Source: a virus | Virus record (IMG/VR): IMGVR_UViG_3300020171_000014 | Location: 1-39,397 of that record | DNA: 39,397 bases | Reading direction: 5' to 3' (one strand) | Shown here: positions 25,215 to 31,324 of the stretch, in pieces | Numbering within the stretch: the stretch's first letter is position 1 | How the letters are laid out: every line of letters begins with the position of its first letter | The notes under the pieces: generated by a model | Database searches by the model: none | Told to the model about the DNA's origin: nothing | What the model saw: the letters and a program-made list of their open reading frames with translations, nothing else | Translations under genes and position numbers: made by a program

Positions 25215-25399
25215 TGGTTGAATGTTTTGGAACTATGTATCAAGGAATTATGAGAGATGAGATTATGAAGAATAAATTTGTAACTAATAAGATTTGTCCC
25301 ACTTGCCTAACGCATACTGTAATGAAAAAAACTAAACGGGGATTAGTGTGTTGCGAGTGTGGGACTTTAGTGGAGGAAATTAAAAAGGAGGGAGTATGA
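25214..25399 (+). CDS. Small zinc-ribbon protein
   Basis: A 61-residue protein if started at the ATG coupled to the upstream stop (TGATG); an ATG 69 bases earlier is possible but lies inside the previous gene. It carries CPTC and CCECG, a zinc ribbon (KICPTCLTHTVMKKTKRGLVCCECG). Its stop overlaps the holin start (ATGA). Role unknown. Confidence 0.5.
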   Translation: MVECFGTMYQGIMRDEIMKNKFVTNKICPTCLTHTVMKKTKRGLVCCECGTLVEEIKKEGV

Positions 25400-25602
25400 A
25401 CATAATGGCAATAGTGCAATGGTTTCAGACAAACTGGGCAAATATCGCAAATGTGATAGCATATTTAATTGCGATAGCGTCTATCATAGTGAAATTGACC
25501 CCGACTCTGAAGGATGACAATATCCTATTGGGGATTATCAAGTTTATCGGAAAATATATCGCACTTAACAAAACCGTAACTGACGAAGATAGACCAAAAT
25601 AA
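25396..25602 (+). CDS. Probable holin
   Basis: A 68-residue protein with one clear hydrophobic segment (IANVIAYLIAIASIIVKLTP) and a second weaker one (DDNILLGIIKFIGKYIALN), followed by a charged tail. Its size, membrane pattern and position just before a spanin pair support a holin that forms inner-membrane holes at the time of lysis. It resembles small phage holins whose C-terminus ends in a Lys/Asp/Glu tail. It is coupled upstream by ATGA. Confidence 0.55.
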   Translation: MNIMAIVQWFQTNWANIANVIAYLIAIASIIVKLTPTLKDDNILLGIIKFIGKYIALNKTVTDEDRPK

Positions 25603-25603
25603 A

Positions 25604-25831
25604 ATGGGTTGGGTATCACTTGCGATTGCGGTTATCACGGGAGTAACATTACTAATAAAATATCTCCTTAGTGATAAACGGAAAATAGCACAATTAAAAG
25701 CGAGGCAATATGAATTGGAACAGAAACTCCGCAAGGCACTGGCAGATAATAATACTGTTGCTATCAGCCAGTTGTCTATTGAACTTGAACGGGTGCGCCT
25801 GGAACTCAAAGGTTATTCTGACGCAAAATGA
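25604..25831 (+). CDS. Inner-membrane spanin (Rz-like)
   Basis: A 75-residue protein with an N-terminal membrane segment (SLAIAVITGVTLLIKYLL) and a periplasmic coiled coil (RKIAQLKARQYELEQKLRKALADN; IELERVRLEL). This is the i-spanin pattern. A lipoprotein frame is nested inside its 3' half in another register, the arrangement of lambda Rz/Rz1. Together the pair would span the periplasm and fuse the two membranes in the last step of lysis. Confidence 0.72.
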   Translation: MGWVSLAIAVITGVTLLIKYLLSDKRKIAQLKARQYELEQKLRKALADNNTVAISQLSIELERVRLELKGYSDAK

Positions 25832-25976
25832 AATGCGCCCTATTATTCCAAAAGGCACTACCTATAAAGCCTTATGGGACGGCAAGGTTCAGGATTTAAT
25901 CGCAGAGGCAGACAGGGTTACTATGCCAAAGGGTGATTATTTGGACTTACAACAGAAGGCGGATAAGTGCCAATGA
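25710..25976 (+). CDS. Outer-membrane spanin lipoprotein (Rz1-like), nested
   Basis: An 88-residue frame starting inside the Rz-like gene in a different register. Its signal region runs to a lipobox LNGC (NLNGCAWN), so the mature protein is lipidated and outer-membrane bound. The exact ATG is uncertain; an internal start nearer the hydrophobic stretch is possible. Nested overlap, a lipobox, and the position after a holin make this a strong o-spanin candidate despite the absence of the proline-rich tail of lambda Rz1. Confidence 0.62.
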   Translation: MNWNRNSARHWQIIILLLSASCLLNLNGCAWNSKVILTQNEMRPIIPKGTTYKALWDGKVQDLIAEADRVTMPKGDYLDLQQKADKCQ

Positions 25977-26056
25977 AAATCCTCTTGATATTAGGATTAT
26001 CAATTTTGAGGATTATGTCATAGATGTTATTTATATTGCAGATATCATAAACTAAT

Positions 26057-26506
26057 ATGAAAATTTTAATCTGGTTACTCCTATCTTTAATTTCGGGATG
26101 TTTATACAGACTTGGTGGCATAGGTAAGCCCTTCAATACAAAATATCGTGATATTGGCTGTCCTTTAGTGCTTTTAGGGGCAGTAATAGCCTTATTTGGC
26201 TTAAAATGGACATCCTGGTGGGTATACCTCGCTACTTTCGGTTTATCCTGGGGGGCATTGACTACCTATTGGAAGAAAAAAGGCGAAGATGCTAAATGGT
26301 GGAATTGGGCATTGCACGGTTTCTTTGTAGGTCTGTCTACAATTCCTTGTATGTTTTTAGGCATATCCTTGTATGTTCTATTACTTAGAACAGTTGTGCT
26401 ATCTTTTGGAACAATGCTTTGGTCGGAATGGCAAGGCAATGTTTTCTGGGAAGAATTTGGCAGAGGGTTTTTGATTATAGTAACGATACCGATATTATTG
26501 ATTTAA
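26057..26506 (+). CDS. Polytopic membrane protein of unknown function
   Basis: A 149-residue protein with about four hydrophobic segments: LIWLLLSLISGCLYRLGGIGKP at the start, then CPLVLLGAVIALFGL, WWVYLATFGLSWGALTTYW, LHGFFVGLSTIPCMFLGISLYVLLL and an ending GRGFLIIVTIPILLI. The opening (LYRLGG.GKP...RDIGCP) and the internal W/E-rich loops resemble an uncharacterised group of phage membrane proteins found near lysis genes. A host-envelope or superinfection role is possible but not shown. Confidence 0.55.
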   Translation: MKILIWLLLSLISGCLYRLGGIGKPFNTKYRDIGCPLVLLGAVIALFGLKWTSWWVYLATFGLSWGALTTYWKKKGEDAKWWNWALHGFFVGLSTIPCMFLGISLYVLLLRTVVLSFGTMLWSEWQGNVFWEEFGRGFLIIVTIPILLI

Positions 26507-26736
26507 AGCGTGGCAATGGCTTGCGTGTGTGTTCCCCAAAATTTGGTGATTCGTCAAGTGTATGAAATCTGAAACGTTACCCAACGCAACCGATGCGAAA
26601 GTTCGGTGAAAAGATACCGCATAAATGTCCACTTTTGTTTAATGTCCACTAAAAAGTGAACATTAACCCATTTCTCTAAAATGAAACACCACAAGATTAA
26701 AATCACTCTCGTTGATAAATTAGAAAAATAGGACAG
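26507..26736 (+). promoter_or_regulatory. Non-coding gap with repeated AATGTCCACT elements
   Basis: AATGTCCACT occurs at 26624-26633 and again at 26641-26650, and the second copy faces AGTGAACATT at 26655-26664 across an AAAA loop (one mismatch). No gene is convincing here. The half-site AATGTYCA returns in the gap at 27873-27913. These are candidate operators for a phage regulator, or a transcription signal before the metallophosphoesterase gene. Confidence 0.45.
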
Positions 26737-27414
26737 ATGACCCATAAGGGTAACATAGGCGTAATTGGAGATACACACGAGCCTTTTTGCCGACTTGATT
26801 ATTTAAATTTCTGCGTAGAAATCTTTGACCGTTGCAAATGTAAAATAATCATTCATATTGGCGACTTAGTAGATAACCACGCAATATCCTACCACGAACA
26901 CGATCCAGATGGTAAATCCCCGGCAGACGAAATGAATGAGGTAGATAAGTATTTAAAAAGATGGTTTGATGCCTTCCCAGATGTATATCTTTGCTTAGGC
27001 AATCACGATAGGTTAGTAGAAAGGAAATCCAGGACATTCGGGTTGCCAAGTAGAGCATTAAAGACCTTTAGGGAGATGTGGCATTTACCTTTGGGTTGGC
27101 AAGATAATTTTAGTTGGGAATTTTACGGGGTAAGATTTGTTCACGGAACAGGATTATCTGGCCCCAATGCACATATCCGGGCCGCAGAACAAAACAGGCA
27201 AAGCACGGTAATAGGTCATACCCACTCAACAGCAGCCACTAATTATCTTGTAAGCGAGAATGACAGGATATTTGCTATGAATGTAGGTTGTGGAATAGAC
27301 AGAAATACTTATGCTTTTGAATATGGCAGATTTCTACCCAAGAAACCTGTTCTTGCATGCGGAGTGGTTACGGATAAGGGTAAATATTGCCAAGCATTTC
27401 CGATGGATTTATGA
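26737..27414 (+). CDS. Calcineurin-like metallophosphoesterase
   Basis: A 225-residue protein with the complete signature of the family: GDTHEP (11-16), GDLVDNH (42-48), GNHDR (88-92), then VHG and GHTH further on, which supply the dimetal-binding Asp, His and Asn residues. Phage members cleave phosphodiesters or small nucleotides, and may act in DNA end processing or in nucleotide turnover; the substrate is not evident here. Ends in an ATGA overlap with the TSCPD gene. Confidence 0.88.
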   Translation: MTHKGNIGVIGDTHEPFCRLDYLNFCVEIFDRCKCKIIIHIGDLVDNHAISYHEHDPDGKSPADEMNEVDKYLKRWFDAFPDVYLCLGNHDRLVERKSRTFGLPSRALKTFREMWHLPLGWQDNFSWEFYGVRFVHGTGLSGPNAHIRAAEQNRQSTVIGHTHSTAATNYLVSENDRIFAMNVGCGIDRNTYAFEYGRFLPKKPVLACGVVTDKGKYCQAFPMDL

Positions 27415-27809
27415 AAACCTTTGACCGTCCCGAAGCATTGGAAGGATATACCCCGAAACTAAAAACTCCCTGTGGTTCACTTTATCTTACTCTTAATGAG
27501 TGTGATAACAAACTCTGCGAAGTCAGAGTTACTATGGGCAAGTCTGGAACTTGTATGAACATAATGCTCCAGACTATCGCCTTGTTAATTTCAGTAATGT
27601 TACAGTCTGGGATAAACAAGGATAAGATAAAAAAAGTCCTGCTCAATCAATTTGAGGGCAACTGCGGTAATACTATCTGGTATGGGGGAGAAAGATACCA
27701 TTCGTGCATAGATTTTATGATAAAAAGGATATTGGAGGATATGGCCTCTAGGGGAGAGATTAACCTTGAAGAAGAAGAAATTACCCAACAAACACAAGAG
27801 AAAGCATAG
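27411..27809 (+). CDS. TSCPD-domain protein (ribonucleotide-reductase-related)
   Basis: About 132 residues from the ATG overlapping the previous stop. The core CGSLYLTLNECDNKLCEVRVTMGKSGTC is the TSCPD domain pattern, found at the C-terminus of class II (B12-dependent) ribonucleotide reductases and as separate phage proteins. Further paired cysteines (GNCGNTIW, SCIDFM) suggest metal binding. The reductase itself is not encoded here, so it may modulate the host enzyme. An earlier start would put residues inside the previous gene. Confidence 0.7.
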   Translation: MKTFDRPEALEGYTPKLKTPCGSLYLTLNECDNKLCEVRVTMGKSGTCMNIMLQTIALLISVMLQSGINKDKIKKVLLNQFEGNCGNTIWYGGERYHSCIDFMIKRILEDMASRGEINLEEEEITQQTQEKA

Positions 27810-27873
27810 TAAAAGGGTAATATCTTACTATACATTCGGCAGGGAAACAAGGGATTGGTTAGGTAAACCCTAA
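27766..27873 (+). CDS. Possible small basic protein (TTG start)
   Basis: A 35-residue frame with TTG start preceded by GGGGAGAG, overlapping the end of the TSCPD gene. Very basic N-terminus (KKKKLPNKHKRKHSKR), then VISYYTFGRETRDWLGKP, which looks protein-like. The start codon and length leave real doubt. Confidence 0.3.
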   Translation: MKKKKLPNKHKRKHSKRVISYYTFGRETRDWLGKP

Positions 27874-28016
27874 ATGTTCATTATTCAGCAGACATTTGAA
27901 TATACTGAACATTAAATACATCTTTTGTCATTTACCACCTTGCTATATAACAGAATTTCTAAATCCTGGATGTTAAGTTACCATATTTATGGTAAGAATA
28001 GACCATATATAACGAA
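27871..28016 (+). promoter_or_regulatory. Non-coding gap with two inverted repeats
   Basis: AATGTTCA at 27873-27880 and TGAACATT at 27906-27913 form a perfect 8-bp inverted pair spaced by 25 bases, matching the half-site seen in the gap at 26624-26664. Downstream, TTACCAT at 27978-27984 pairs with ATGGTAA at 27989-27995 around ATTT. These look like operator sites or mRNA hairpins. No gene is visible between the basic peptide and the next frame. Confidence 0.45.
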
Positions 28017-28025
28017 TTGTATGAA

Positions 28026-28223
28026 ATGGGCATAGTTACTAATGACAAATCCTTAATATATAGGTATCATCAAAGACCTACCGTAGATGAGTCTATCCAG
28101 AATAATCTCTATTGCAAAATGCACTTCCCTGCTATAAAAAAGGTAAGATGTGGAAGGATGACATTTTGCCCTGCCTGTAAAGGTAAACAGATTTCCCTAC
28201 CAAGTGGTAAACCAATAAAATAA
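28026..28223 (+). CDS. Small Cys-rich protein (possible zinc ribbon)
   Basis: A 65-residue protein from the first ATG (a TTG nine bases upstream is in frame). It carries YCKMHF and RCGRMTFCPACKGKQ, which could bind zinc. No ribosome site is visible. Compositional style matches the other small Cys-rich proteins of this phage. Function unknown. Confidence 0.45.
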   Translation: MGIVTNDKSLIYRYHQRPTVDESIQNNLYCKMHFPAIKKVRCGRMTFCPACKGKQISLPSGKPIK

Positions 28224-28264
28224 TAGAGGTGCTCCTTACTTAAAAAGTAGGGTAAAAAATAGTT

Positions 28265-28315
28265 TCCGACGCTGTTTTTTATTTTTCTTGACAAGTGGAG
28301 AGAATATAGTATAAT
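28265..28315 (+). promoter_or_regulatory. Consensus sigma70-type promoter with upstream 14-bp element
   Basis: TTGACA at 28288-28293 and TATAAT at 28310-28315 with a 16-base spacer match the consensus -35 and -10 exactly. The predicted start, about 28322, is only about two bases before the ATG of the ribbon-helix-helix gene, so its message may be leaderless. The element TCCGACGCTGTTTT just upstream also occurs at 2920-2933. This is the best promoter in the window. Confidence 0.8.
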
Positions 28316-28323
28316 TACCACTG

Positions 28324-28470
28324 ATGATAAAAAGAGAGAGTTTCAAGATAAATTCAGAGTTATTAGACCAAGTGCGAACATTAAAAAAAAATGATAGGGG
28401 TTCTATTACTTGGCATTTAGAAAGAGCGTTGAGAAATTATTTAATTGCGAAGAAAATCCTAAAGGAGTAG
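28324..28470 (+). CDS. Ribbon-helix-helix DNA-binding regulator (short)
   Basis: A 48-residue protein, too short to be noticed easily, with the layout of an Arc/CopG-type ribbon-helix-helix: a short strand (RESFKI), first helix (SELLDQVRTLKKN), a turn with Gly (DRGS) and second helix (ITWHLERALRNYLIAKK). Dimers bind DNA through paired strands. It has a consensus promoter and almost no leader, typical of a tightly controlled regulator. Operator candidates are the repeats in the gaps at 26624-26664 and 27873-27913. Confidence 0.7.
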   Translation: MIKRESFKINSELLDQVRTLKKNDRGSITWHLERALRNYLIAKKILKE

Positions 28471-28473
28471 TTA

Positions 28474-28638
28474 ATGAAAGACCTGCTGATGAAACATATT
28501 ATTAACCTTACTCCTGGTAAGTGTGAAAAAGGTCTGCAAGTTCATAAGAGCAAGCAGATTTTTTTTATCCTCAGCAGGCCACTTGCCAGGAGTTCTTTTA
28601 TTGTGAGGTTAATATGGGAGAATATTCAGAACTTTTAG
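28474..28638 (+). CDS. Leader-peptide-like frame with a strong ribosome site
   Basis: A 54-codon frame preceded by AAAGGAG six bases before its ATG. It runs through an RNA region folded into strong hairpins and then overlaps the start of the next gene in another register. It has no recognisable family (ILSRPLARSSFIVRLIWENIQNF at the end). Ribosomes translating it would open the structure that hides the next gene's start, so it may be a translational coupler or leader peptide. It is in the same frame as the upstream regulator, separated by TAG and one codon. Confidence 0.4.
   Translation: MKDLLMKHIINLTPGKCEKGLQVHKSKQIFFILSRPLARSSFIVRLIWENIQNF
28482..28616 (+). ncRNA. Structured mRNA leader with nested hairpins and a possible pseudoknot
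   Basis: Stem B: 28511-28523 pairs with 28580-28592 (13 bp, one G-U). Stem C: 28500-28508 pairs with 28606-28614, covering the AGG ribosome site and first start base of the next gene. Inside the loop a terminator-like hairpin (GGTCTGC at 28531-28537 with GCAGATT at 28554-28560, then a T run). CCTGCTGA (28482-28489) also pairs exactly with TCAGCAGG (28571-28578); because it crosses stem B this would be a pseudoknot. The layout suggests regulated access to the downstream start. No known riboswitch class is recognised. Confidence 0.6.
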
Positions 28639-28775
28639 TTTGTCCGAAATGTAAAAAAGAATATCTTTTTGTGGTAGGTATGCCGATGGAAGTTTGCCCA
28701 GATTGTTATAGAAAATTGCCTGATTATTTAGAAAGAGTTAGAAATAATCATTTAAGAGTGCGAGGTGCGCAATGA
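28614..28775 (+). CDS. Small zinc-ribbon protein
   Basis: A 53-residue protein with CPKC and CPDC (LVCPKCKKEYLFVVGMPMEVCPDCYRKL), a standard zinc ribbon, and a basic helical tail. Its ribosome site and ATG are caught in the RNA stem described for this leader. Its stop overlaps the next start (ATGA), so it is co-translated with the lysozyme-like gene. Confidence 0.6.
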   Translation: MGEYSELLVCPKCKKEYLFVVGMPMEVCPDCYRKLPDYLERVRNNHLRVRGAQ

Positions 28776-29191
28776 CCCCCCCTAAAGATTATGAAGTCCC
28801 TAAAGAATTTAATTGGTGGATACCTATTGCACTAATCGGCTGGCTATTATTTTTTATAGTTTTATGTCTTTGGCTACTTATTCCAGATTTAGAGGCGCAG
28901 GAAATTTCTTGGCAGAATTTCAATAATGAACAAATCGTTGAGGCAATAGGCAAGGCGGAAAATTCTGTTAAATTTCCTTATGGCATTAAGAGTATCCCGA
29001 CCTATGGCAATAAGGAATTAGCTCGTAAATATTGCTTAAACAGCGTCCGTAATGGCAGGGCAAGGTGGATTAGGGCAGGGCGACCATTAGACTTGATAGA
29101 GTTTATTTCAAGGCGGTATTGCCCGCCTAAAGCGCATAGGTTGAATGTTAATTGGGTAAAAAACGTAAAATATTGGCTTATAAATGGATAA
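28772..29191 (+). CDS. Membrane-anchored lysozyme/transglycosylase-like endolysin
   Basis: A 139-residue protein with an N-terminal membrane segment (WWIPIALIGWLLFFIVLCLWLLIPDL, about residues 15-40) and a catalytic-type domain: VEAIGKAENSVKFPYGIKSI, with Glu63 as a candidate acid, then YGNKELARKYCLNSVRNGRARWI and EFISRRYCPPKAHRLN. This pattern matches the short phage transglycosylase-like proteins. The membrane segment resembles a signal-anchor-release endolysin, which reaches the periplasm without a holin. Lies apart from the holin/spanin cluster. Confidence 0.6.
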   Translation: MTPPKDYEVPKEFNWWIPIALIGWLLFFIVLCLWLLIPDLEAQEISWQNFNNEQIVEAIGKAENSVKFPYGIKSIPTYGNKELARKYCLNSVRNGRARWIRAGRPLDLIEFISRRYCPPKAHRLNVNWVKNVKYWLING

Positions 29192-29705
29192 AGAATATTA
29201 TCAAAATAATAAGAAAAAACTACTTTTACAAATGAAAGAATATTATCAAAAAAATAGAAAAAGAATTTTGCTTCGGGTTAAACAATATCAAATTAAGGAA
29301 GGTATTTTAAATGGGAAAGGAAGTGGAAATTATATTAGAACACCTGAGAGTAATTTAAAAAGAAGTCAAACAGAAAAAGGGAGAATTGTTCCAATAGAAG
29401 TTAGAAAAAAAATAAGTATTGCACATAGAGGAAATAGATCTCATAGATGGCAAGGTGGTATTACTCCGATATTAGAAACTGAACGACGAAGAATAGAATT
29501 TAGATTATGGCGTGAGGCGGTATTCTCAAGAGATAATTGGACTTGTCAGCAATGTAAACAGAGGGGTGGTAAATTGCGAGCTCATCATATTAAATCTTTT
29601 GCTAAATATCCTGAGTTGAGATTTGCAATAGATAATGGAATTACTTTATGCGAAAAATGTCATTTCAAAACAGATAATTATGGCGGAAAATCTAAAGACT
29701 TATAA
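29184..29705 (+). CDS. HNH endonuclease
   Basis: A 173-residue protein. The N-terminus is Lys/Tyr/Gln-rich and repetitive (EYYQNNKKKLLLQMKEYYQK), a NUMOD-like DNA-binding style. The nuclease core has REAVFSRDNWTCQQCKQRGG, LRAHHIKSFAKYPELRFAIDNGITLCEKCH, i.e. CxxC ... HH ... CxxC. Likely a free-standing homing endonuclease, the second in this genome. It starts within the end of the lysozyme gene. Composition is more AT- and Lys-rich than the neighbours. Confidence 0.85.
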   Translation: MDKEYYQNNKKKLLLQMKEYYQKNRKRILLRVKQYQIKEGILNGKGSGNYIRTPESNLKRSQTEKGRIVPIEVRKKISIAHRGNRSHRWQGGITPILETERRRIEFRLWREAVFSRDNWTCQQCKQRGGKLRAHHIKSFAKYPELRFAIDNGITLCEKCHFKTDNYGGKSKDL

Positions 29706-29732
29706 CCTTAAGTATTTTATTGGGAGGGGAAG

Positions 29733-29948
29733 ATGAGAACAATAACTCCGACAGGTTGTCATTGGTATGCTTATGAACATATTGAAGGCGGAATTCATCC
29801 CAAGAGATATTTTAGCCCAGAAGATATTACGGAAGCAAAAGATAGTCCTTTTGTAAAAGAAGTTAGAGGCCCAATTGAAGGGACAAAAGAAGATGCACTA
29901 AATTTATTTAAAGACTATCCCCCATCTTCCGAAAGTGAGGAGAGATGA
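29733..29948 (+). CDS. Small hypothetical early protein
   Basis: A 71-residue protein with GGGAGG before the ATG. It includes WYAYEHIEGGIHPKRYFSPEDITEAK and GPIEGTKEDALNLFKDYP. Acidic, mixed alpha/beta in appearance. ATGA overlap with the next gene. No family recognised. Confidence 0.5.
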   Translation: MRTITPTGCHWYAYEHIEGGIHPKRYFSPEDITEAKDSPFVKEVRGPIEGTKEDALNLFKDYPPSSESEER

Positions 29949-30148
29949 GAAAAATCATAATGTTAAAAAATGATGAAAGATTGGGATTTAAAAAAGGAGA
30001 AGTCTACGAAGTTGAACCTTATCAACTTGACCCAGATGCAAAATTATCAGCAATAAGGAAAATTCCTGATGATGGTATATACGGTAGAGATAGTGGATTT
30101 AATGTTTATCGGTCAAGTAGAGGCGAAGAATGGGATTGGTTACTCTAA
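29945..30148 (+). CDS. Small hypothetical protein
   Basis: A 67-residue protein coupled to the previous gene by ATGA, preceded by GAGGAGAG. Pattern GFKKGEVYEVEPYQLDPDAKLSAIRKIPDDGIYGRDSGFNVYRSSR has the look of a small SH3-like barrel (K-x-G-E-x-Y-x-V), but this is only a visual impression. Function unknown. Confidence 0.45.
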   Translation: MRKIIMLKNDERLGFKKGEVYEVEPYQLDPDAKLSAIRKIPDDGIYGRDSGFNVYRSSRGEEWDWLL

Positions 30149-30151
30149 TAT

Positions 30152-30176
30152 TCCCCTTCATCCTAAAAGGTAAGGA
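30152..30176 (+). repeat. 25-bp direct repeat, copy 1 (ribosome-site module)
   Basis: Identical over 25 bases to 30917-30941 and followed in both places by ATGAATAT, with three extra bases in this copy. The repeat carries the ribosome binding site (AAGGTAAGGA) of the next gene, so a gene-start module was duplicated along with, or separately from, coding sequence. Confidence 0.9.
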
Positions 30177-30179
30177 GAG

Positions 30180-30416
30180 ATGAATATTGAAGATTATAAA
30201 TGCCGAGTAAGGCAATTAGAAAAATTGGGTTGTAGCGGTTGCAATGAAGAAGTATATACTTGCGATATTTGTAGGGAATATTTGATGATGGATTGCTTTG
30301 TTGCTTGTATTCCAGATGGACGACATTTATGCGAAGATTGTTTTGAGGATTGGTGGCATAATCAAGATGAAGAATTAAACTTAAAACAACAATTAAAACA
30401 AGGAGAATTAGATTGA
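30180..30416 (+). CDS. Small multi-zinc protein
   Basis: A 78-residue Cys-rich protein: KLGCSGCNEEVYTCDICREYLMMDCFVACIPDGRHLCEDCF. Three CxxC pairs and extra cysteines suggest two bound metals, as in small adaptor zinc fingers. The acidic C-terminus ends EELNLKQQLKQGELD. Coupled to the next gene by TTGA overlap. Function unknown. Confidence 0.55.
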   Translation: MNIEDYKCRVRQLEKLGCSGCNEEVYTCDICREYLMMDCFVACIPDGRHLCEDCFEDWWHNQDEELNLKQQLKQGELD

Positions 30417-30613
30417 TTTACTACTCCCAAAAAATAACTACTCTTAAACAAGCCATAGTTTTTTTAAAATGGTGTCGTGTTATTCATTGGCGATACGCTA
30501 AACACCCGAAATGGTGCAGGGGAAATTTGGGTAGCCAAGACCATCATCAATATGCGGTTAGGAAATATACAGAGATTATAAGGTTATTGGAGAGCATTAT
30601 AAGATATGGATAA
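30413..30613 (+). CDS. Small basic protein (TTG start)
   Basis: A 66-residue protein starting at TTG that overlaps the previous stop, with AAGGAG eight bases upstream. It has Trp/His/Tyr-rich segments (FLKWCRVIHWRYAKHPKWCRG) and a helical end (KYTEIIRLLESIIRYG). Two cysteines and many His residues could bind metal. No family recognised. Confidence 0.45.
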   Translation: MIYYSQKITTLKQAIVFLKWCRVIHWRYAKHPKWCRGNLGSQDHHQYAVRKYTEIIRLLESIIRYG

Positions 30614-30938
30614 AGTATCCGATTTGAATATAAAGGAATGGCGACCAAGTATCCCTACTTCCTTACTATGTAAATGTCCTTATTGTAATAATATTCCAGA
30701 AATTGATTATATTGTTGATGATAAATTCTGGAAAAGAATAATACCTAAAAGGTATCGAACAGGAGTAGTTTGTTTAAAATGTTTTTATAAATTAACTCGC
30801 CCAATTCATTCTTCTGAAGAATGCTTTTCTCATATCAAAAAGATTTATTATGCTTGTGAAGGTATAACATTAAAATTAAAAATAGAAAAGATATTTAGGA
30901 ATCCAGATGATAATGCTCCCCTTCATCCTAAAAGGTAA
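30606..30938 (+). CDS. Small Cys-rich protein (Lar-like zinc ribbon look)
   Basis: A 110-residue protein with CKCPYCNNIPEIDYIVDDKFW and VVCLKC, a CPxC...CxxC zinc ribbon like that of restriction-alleviation (Lar) proteins, but without enough other features to name it so. The last residues (NAPLHPKR) come from the 25-bp repeat that follows. Overlaps the previous gene by eight bases. Confidence 0.5.
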   Translation: MDKVSDLNIKEWRPSIPTSLLCKCPYCNNIPEIDYIVDDKFWKRIIPKRYRTGVVCLKCFYKLTRPIHSSEECFSHIKKIYYACEGITLKLKIEKIFRNPDDNAPLHPKR

Positions 30939-30941
30939 GGA
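30917..30941 (+). repeat. 25-bp direct repeat, copy 2 (ribosome-site module)
   Basis: Exact match to 30152-30176. Here it overlaps the end of the preceding gene and is directly followed by ATGAATATG, which opens only a 19-codon frame. That looks like the start of a gene whose body was lost or replaced. Confidence 0.9.
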
Positions 30942-30993
30942 ATGAATATGCTAACTCTCATCCTAAAAAAACTTAAAGAGAGGAAGGAAATAT

Positions 30994-31284
30994 ATGAATA
31001 AACATATTGGCACAGTAATTGACAGCAGTTATTTTCAATCTTATCACATCATTAAAGGAAATAATGTTTACCAAAAAAGGATATGCCCTCATTGTATGGA
31101 AGAAGTGGAAGAAGGATTTGAACAATTAGATAAGGATGGAAGAAGTAACGGTTTTGCTGGTGCACTTCCACATATTTGCGAGATGTTTAAAATACTTACT
31201 GCACGAGGCGATTATGCTATTACTACTGAACATTTAAAGTGCCCCAATTTAGAATGGGGGCAATTTATGTTTATAAAATGCTAA
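30994..31284 (+). CDS. Small hypothetical protein with a CPHC motif
   Basis: A 96-residue protein preceded by GAGAGGAAGG. It includes KRICPHCMEEVEEGFEQLDKDGRSNG and HICEMFKILTARGDYAITTEHLKCPNLEWG. The cysteines could form a zinc ribbon. Position between zinc-binding proteins and the recombination module suggests an early gene. Function unknown. Confidence 0.5.
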   Translation: MNKHIGTVIDSSYFQSYHIIKGNNVYQKRICPHCMEEVEEGFEQLDKDGRSNGFAGALPHICEMFKILTARGDYAITTEHLKCPNLEWGQFMFIKC

Positions 31285-31324
31285 CCATACCTGAACTGAT
31301 GAAGGAATCGGAAGGGAGGTGAGG

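Noticed and set aside
25973-26023. 16-codon hydrophobic frame after the spanin genes
   Set aside because: Too short, and it is followed by a 33-base gap with no conserved signal; overlap with the previous stop is likely chance.
28236-28254. Hairpin CCTTACT/AGTAGGG as terminator
   Set aside because: It is followed by an A-rich, not T-rich, stretch on the + strand, and the minus strand carries no gene to terminate.
28484-28500. CTGATGA-like hammerhead ribozyme core
   Set aside because: The required stem II and the downstream GAAA with stem III cannot be arranged around it.
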